Of a stretch of DNA of 7,986 nt, positions 5,131-7,986 are shown one piece after another. The first letter of the stretch is position 1. Each line of letters begins with the position of its first letter. The translations under genes and the position numbers were made by a program. The notes under the pieces are model-generated. The model searched no databases. It saw only the letters and a list, made by a program, of their open reading frames with translations, and was not told where the DNA came from. The DNA comes from Methanoregula sp. (GTDB taxonomy: Archaea; Halobacteriota; Methanomicrobia; Methanomicrobiales; Methanospirillaceae), in contig JAQWDG010000070.1 of the NCBI GenBank assembly GCA_028705545.1, positions 1 to 7,986 on the forward strand, read 5' to 3'.

Positions 5131-6054
5131 TCACAGGTTCCGCTCCCCAATCATCACCCGGCGGCCCGTGTCCGGGTAAGTCGCAATGATCACGAGATGA
5201 ACGGGAGCGGTCCCGTTTCCCGACACCGCTATTCCCTGAAGTGTGACCGATGCCCCCCTCGCAAACAGGAGCCCGTCCGGGGGATCGATGACCGCGTCAA
5301 GACCTGCTTCCGAGATGAGAGACTGGTTACTGACATCCCGGTCATCAATGAAAATTTTCAGCGTGGGCAGCGCATTGTGCTTCGCCCAGGAATCCGGCTG
5401 CATGACAATACGGAGGGAATCGGGAGCCGTGCGGGAGGCTTGTGCGTAATCGTTGACTCCGTAACACGAACTGAACTGGTCCGAAGGGGTGGGCGAATAC
5501 CCAAGATACAATAGCGTTGGGGGGACAAGCAGGACAGCGAGAATTACACCGATGAAAAAACGACATGAATACAATTGTCCTGCCAGGGCAGATATTGTCG
5601 GGATTGCCATTTTATCGGGAACAGATCCGCTCCGTGGTTTATGGAAATATGCGGCAAGTACCTGTATGACCACAGATGCCACGAAAATTTCCGCGAAAAG
5701 GAGCGGCAGGGAAGAAAAATGTCCTGCATTCCAGACGGTCTCCAGGAACGCGATGATCGCTATAATGACGAGCGCCGTGCAGATCCCTGACACAAGTCCG
5801 ACTATCAATTCCCCGAATTTTTCTCCTGTACTGAACACCTCCCCTGCGCAGTAGCCGAACAGGGCAAATACCAGTACCAGAAGCAGGACTTCCTGAGTGT
5901 AATATAATGCAGGAGACAGGCATCCTGTATTCTGGAGGACATGTTCCCATATCCACTGCAAAACCCCGTGTACCGCTCCCGAGCAGATACCGCCGGATAC
6001 GCCCCAGAGTATAACTGTCGGCAGCAACCGGTTGTTCTCACCCAAAAATTCCAT
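5131..6054 (-). CDS. mpA: five-helix membrane protein with C-terminal ectodomain
   Basis: I do not recognise a named family. The 307-residue protein has five predicted transmembrane helices (about 11-33, 52-72, 82-104, 115-137, 164-186). Basic residues fall in the loops expected to be inside (for example HKPRSGSVPDK, 138-148), placing the C-terminus outside. After helix 5 comes Cys197, then a soluble domain (213-307) with DDRDVSNQ (237-244), GLDAVIDPPDGLL (251-263) and SVTLQG (269-274), ending in ERNL. The same domain closes mpB and mpC; the closest stretch to mpB is PDSLRIVMQPD against PDSVLIVMRPD. The ATG follows GAGG by four bases, and an in-frame TGA two codons upstream of the ATG rules out a longer form. 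It is last of three same-strand paralogues, 78 bp after mpB. An extracellular binding or sensing role is possible, but nothing shows it. Confidence 0.85.
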   Translation of the reverse strand: MEFLGENNRLLPTVILWGVSGGICSGAVHGVLQWIWEHVLQNTGCLSPALYYTQEVLLLVLVFALFGYCAGEVFSTGEKFGELIVGLVSGICTALVIIAIIAFLETVWNAGHFSSLPLLFAEIFVASVVIQVLAAYFHKPRSGSVPDKMAIPTISALAGQLYSCRFFIGVILAVLLVPPTLLYLGYSPTPSDQFSSCYGVNDYAQASRTAPDSLRIVMQPDSWAKHNALPTLKIFIDDRDVSNQSLISEAGLDAVIDPPDGLLFARGASVTLQGIAVSGNGTAPVHLVIIATYPDTGRRVMIGERNL

Positions 6055-6132
6055 AATCCCTCAAAAAATTATATGAAGGGGTCTGATGAAATAACCTCTC
6101 CTGAAATGGCATCAATCCGGTCATGTCCCCAT

Positions 6133-6825
6133 TCAGATATGCCCGGAATAGAGTATCGTACTCCCGGTTTTATTCGCGGGATCAGTGTCGATAACAACCA
6201 GGCGTTTTGTCGGTGTCCCATTGCTGTACATGCCGGCACCGTTGAGTGTCACGGAATCGCCATATAGATACAACAACCTGTCTGGAGGTTCCATCCGGAT
6301 ATCCAGTCCGAGTCCTGCGATATGCTGCGGGGTGCTGATATCTTCCCAGCCGTAATGGAGATCCACGGGAGTACCACGTCCCGTCCCGGGATCGGGTCTC
6401 ATGACGATCAGGACCGAATCGGGACCGGTCCGGTTGACCTTGACAAAACGGGTAGTGACATTCCCGTCCTCATGGATCGGGTATGGATTTACGTACAGAC
6501 ATGAATCTGTCGTATTGAAGAGTCCGCCAACAATCCCGGGCGGGACGATGCACGAAATAAGGATCAGCGCCGCGAGGATGGGGAGGACGATATATCCTAT
6601 AAGGGGAAGTATCGTTGTCGTCGTTTTATTCCGGTCACCCGCATCTTTCGATGGGGATCCATGGACGGAACACCTACTGCCCTTCACGGGAAAGGATGCC
6701 CTTCCTGAAACGAGGTTGATTATGGAACACCGACAGAGAGTTGCCGGTAAATCCCCAGAAACGCATCCATACCCGGGAATAGCCGTCCCGGTTTTTTTCT
6801 GAGGGTCTATGGATTTTCGAATCAT
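6133..6825 (-). CDS. mpB: single-helix paralogue, N-terminus uncertain
   Basis: This 230-residue protein shares the C-terminal ectodomain of mpA and mpC: PDSVLIVMRPD (135-145), WEDISTPQ (160-167), GLDIRMEPPDRLL (173-185), SVTLNG (191-196) and the ending ILYSGHI. It has only one helix (about 71-96), matching the fifth helix of its neighbours, with Cys109 at the equivalent place after it. The first four helices are missing. Residues 1-65 are polar, Cys/Ser-rich and unlike either neighbour. The ATG overlaps the mpC stop in ATGA (6822-6825), which would allow coupled translation, but there is no Shine-Dalgarno sequence. An in-frame GTG at 6687 would give a shorter protein (184 residues) with a basic stretch before the helix. 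It may be a truncated paralogue produced by loss of the N-terminal half, or a functional single-pass form. No frameshifted hydrophobic remnant is visible upstream. Confidence 0.65.
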   Translation of the reverse strand: MIRKSIDPQKKTGTAIPGYGCVSGDLPATLCRCSIINLVSGRASFPVKGSRCSVHGSPSKDAGDRNKTTTTILPLIGYIVLPILAALILISCIVPPGIVGGLFNTTDSCLYVNPYPIHEDGNVTTRFVKVNRTGPDSVLIVMRPDPGTGRGTPVDLHYGWEDISTPQHIAGLGLDIRMEPPDRLLYLYGDSVTLNGAGMYSNGTPTKRLVVIDTDPANKTGSTILYSGHI

Positions 6826-7760
6826 AGCATATTATCGTAAAGGGTAACACCGGCAGGGGAGCCATTATGGCTGACCACCACCACATGGGTTAGTCGATCA
6901 TTGTCACGGGATACGGCCCGGCCATTCAGGATAACTATTGACTCTGTATCGTATGACAGCCCTTCGGCAGGTTCGATCCTGCAGGGAATTCCCTGCCGCA
7001 GGATCACGGACTGGCTGCTGACATCGTTTCCGTTGATGGAGATGACGGGCGGTTCATACGGTCCGACCCAGGGGACAGAGGGCACTTTGGAGGTATAAGT
7101 AATTTGAACGGACTGGTTCGACAATCGTTCTGCCATCACATTCTGGTGGATGCGGCATTCACTGCAATCATTTGCGATAAACCCGGATCGTGTTCCAATA
7201 AAGGCAAACGCCGGAGGAAGCACAAGAGTAAGAACGATACAGATTACCAGCAGGGTAACAGTGAACGGGACCTGTTTTTTTCCCGGATTTTCGGATGCCG
7301 TTTCGTCTGCGATCATATGTGACCGGAAAAACAGGTACGCCCCAATGACAGTTCCCGAAATGCAGATCGCGACTATTAGGGCGAACCACCGGACGATGAT
7401 GGGCCAGGGGAGATTATCATAAAGAACACCGGTATTCACGACGAAGAGTGCAACAACAATCCCCATTACTACACCGGTGATGATACCCTGTTTTATGGAA
7501 TCACGGGGCCCCGTAATCTCCGACAGGATGTACCTCATTACACCGGCTCCTGAAAGTAACAAGATAAAAAGGCCCGCAAGAAGCATCTGGGGAATCTGGA
7601 TCATGAGCAGGAACCGGTTATACGTGACAAGCGGCGTCCATACGACCGGGTAATAAAAGAACGTGAATATGAGACAAACGGCACCAATAATACCGGCAGG
7701 AACGGCAAGGAGAATATTACGGTTTTTCTGACAAGTCCCATTGATGGCAGGCCGGGTCAT
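6822..7760 (-). CDS. mpC: five-helix membrane protein with C-terminal ectodomain
   Basis: This 312-residue paralogue of mpA has predicted helices at about 15-37, 50-72, 90-110, 120-145 and 165-188. The inside loops carry the charge (SEITGPRDSIK; later RSHMIADETASENPGKKQ), so the C-terminal domain faces outside. Cys199 and Cys202 (NDCSEC) follow helix 5. The ectodomain (217-312) has NGNDVSSQ (243-250), GIPCRIEPAEGL (257-268) and SIVILNG (274-280), ending VTLYDNML. It is the most diverged of the three and has Asn-x-Ser/Thr sites, possible N-glycosylation positions in archaea. It is first in the same-strand array and overlaps mpB by four bases. No Shine-Dalgarno precedes the ATG, and a TATA-like box 25-30 bp upstream suggests a leaderless message. 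No named family is recognised. Confidence 0.85.
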   Translation of the reverse strand: MTRPAINGTCQKNRNILLAVPAGIIGAVCLIFTFFYYPVVWTPLVTYNRFLLMIQIPQMLLAGLFILLLSGAGVMRYILSEITGPRDSIKQGIITGVVMGIVVALFVVNTGVLYDNLPWPIIVRWFALIVAICISGTVIGAYLFFRSHMIADETASENPGKKQVPFTVTLLVICIVLTLVLPPAFAFIGTRSGFIANDCSECRIHQNVMAERLSNQSVQITYTSKVPSVPWVGPYEPPVISINGNDVSSQSVILRQGIPCRIEPAEGLSYDTESIVILNGRAVSRDNDRLTHVVVVSHNGSPAGVTLYDNML

Positions 7761-7784
7761 AGTATGAAAAGATGAATGAACGGG

Positions 7785-7797
7785 ATTAAATAAAAAA
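7785..7797 (-). promoter_or_regulatory. candidate TATA box of the mpC-mpB-mpA array
   Basis: TTTTTTATTTAAT on the minus strand is centred about 28 bases before the mpC ATG. That spacing would put the transcript start at or within a few bases of the ATG, consistent with leaderless translation and the missing Shine-Dalgarno. It is the only good promoter-like site I see for the three genes. Confidence 0.45.
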
Positions 7798-7842
7798 CCA
7801 CAACTTTTATGATATCAACAGGGATCTGATTCCCCTTCAAGC

Positions 7843-7865
7843 AACCGGTTTCCTGTGCCGGCACA
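7843..7865. promoter_or_regulatory. two adjacent palindromes upstream of the cupin gene
   Basis: Perfect palindromes AACCGGTT (7843-7850) and TGTGCCGGCACA (7854-7865) lie in the 153-bp divergent gap between mpC and the cupin start. GGATCTGA also appears twice (7822-7829 and 7879-7886). They may be operator sites for either direction; this is inference from symmetry and position only. Confidence 0.2.
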
Positions 7866-7902
7866 AGCAAATCTATCAGGATCTGACAGGTACTATTCTT
7901 CC

Positions 7903-7906
7903 GGAG
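7903..7906 (+). promoter_or_regulatory. ribosome binding site of the cupin gene
   Basis: GGAG ends seven bases before the ATG at 7914, normal Shine-Dalgarno spacing. It supports the start of the partial gene at the window edge. Confidence 0.5.
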
Positions 7907-7913
7907 TCTCCAC

Positions 7914-7986
7914 ATGACCGAAAATTCACGCGAGGACCTCAAAGAAAAAGTACTGACCGTTAACGATCTGGTTGCCTACCAGCCCG
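7914..7986 (+). CDS. probable cupin-domain protein, 3' partial
   Basis: Only the first 24 codons are present: MTENSREDLKEKV followed by LTVNDLVAYQP, running off the window. The pattern 'xVL.V.DLV.YQ' is how small cupin proteins of methanogens commonly begin, just before a segment like GSVVSR and the beta-barrel. That recognition is from memory and the barrel itself lies outside the window. GGAG seven bases upstream supports the start. It is divergent from mpC. Confidence 0.55.
   Translation, partial: MTENSREDLKEKVLTVNDLVAYQP

Noticed and set aside
6055..6132. Separate promoter for mpA (CATATAATT near 6068-6076)
   Set aside because: The TATA-like box is about 15-20 bp from the ATG, so transcription would begin inside the gene. 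Co-transcription with mpB is simpler.
7757..7942. A 61-codon minus-strand frame upstream of mpC
   Set aside because: It is antisense to the cupin start and its RBS, and spans the mpC promoter region. Protein content is unconvincing.

Overview
The window looks archaeal, most likely a methanogen of the Methanomicrobiales (Methanoregula-like). The evidence is an archaeal-type threonyl-tRNA synthetase with the archaea-specific N-terminal editing domain, a PAS histidine kinase with the 'RHDIxNKL' H-box typical of methanogen kinases, TATA-like boxes about 25 bp before likely transcript starts, and oligo-T runs after genes in place of bacterial terminators. The genus is inferred from overall flavour and was not tested by a search.

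Layout. (1) 1-1016, plus strand: the C-terminal part of a PAS/histidine-kinase protein whose start lies outside the window. (2) 1017-1181: a convergent gap with T-runs on both strands. (3) 1182-3029, minus: complete thrS with RBS, TATA box and two CCTTAAGG palindromes around the promoter. (4) 3030-3288: a divergently read gap that may produce a short plus-strand transcript. (5) 3289-3801, minus: a small secreted lipoprotein. (6) 3802-4479: about 680 bp without a convincing gene. It holds a diverged direct repeat (4041-4102 and 4263-4324), a third partial copy of its core, GATC-rich hairpins followed by T7 on the minus strand, and long C-tracts. (7) 4480-5031, minus: a dCTP deaminase-family gene that looks like the bifunctional DCD-DUT type. 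(8) 5131-7760, minus: three consecutive genes for paralogous membrane proteins. (9) 7914-7986, plus: the first 24 codons of a probable cupin protein.

The most interesting part is region 8. Its three proteins (called here mpA at 5131-6054, mpB at 6133-6825 and mpC at 6822-7760) share a C-terminal extracytoplasmic domain of about 95 residues. The signature is roughly [ED]D[VI]S..Q, then G[LI], then P[PA][DE]..L, then S[VI][TV]L.G. The domain is preceded by a transmembrane helix and a cysteine about ten residues after it. mpA and mpC carry five predicted helices; mpB keeps only the last one. I recognise no named family, so this is a candidate undescribed paralogue array of unknown function. The core genes (thrS, dcd, kinase) are ordinary housekeeping or signalling genes. 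Nothing in the sequence links them functionally to the array.
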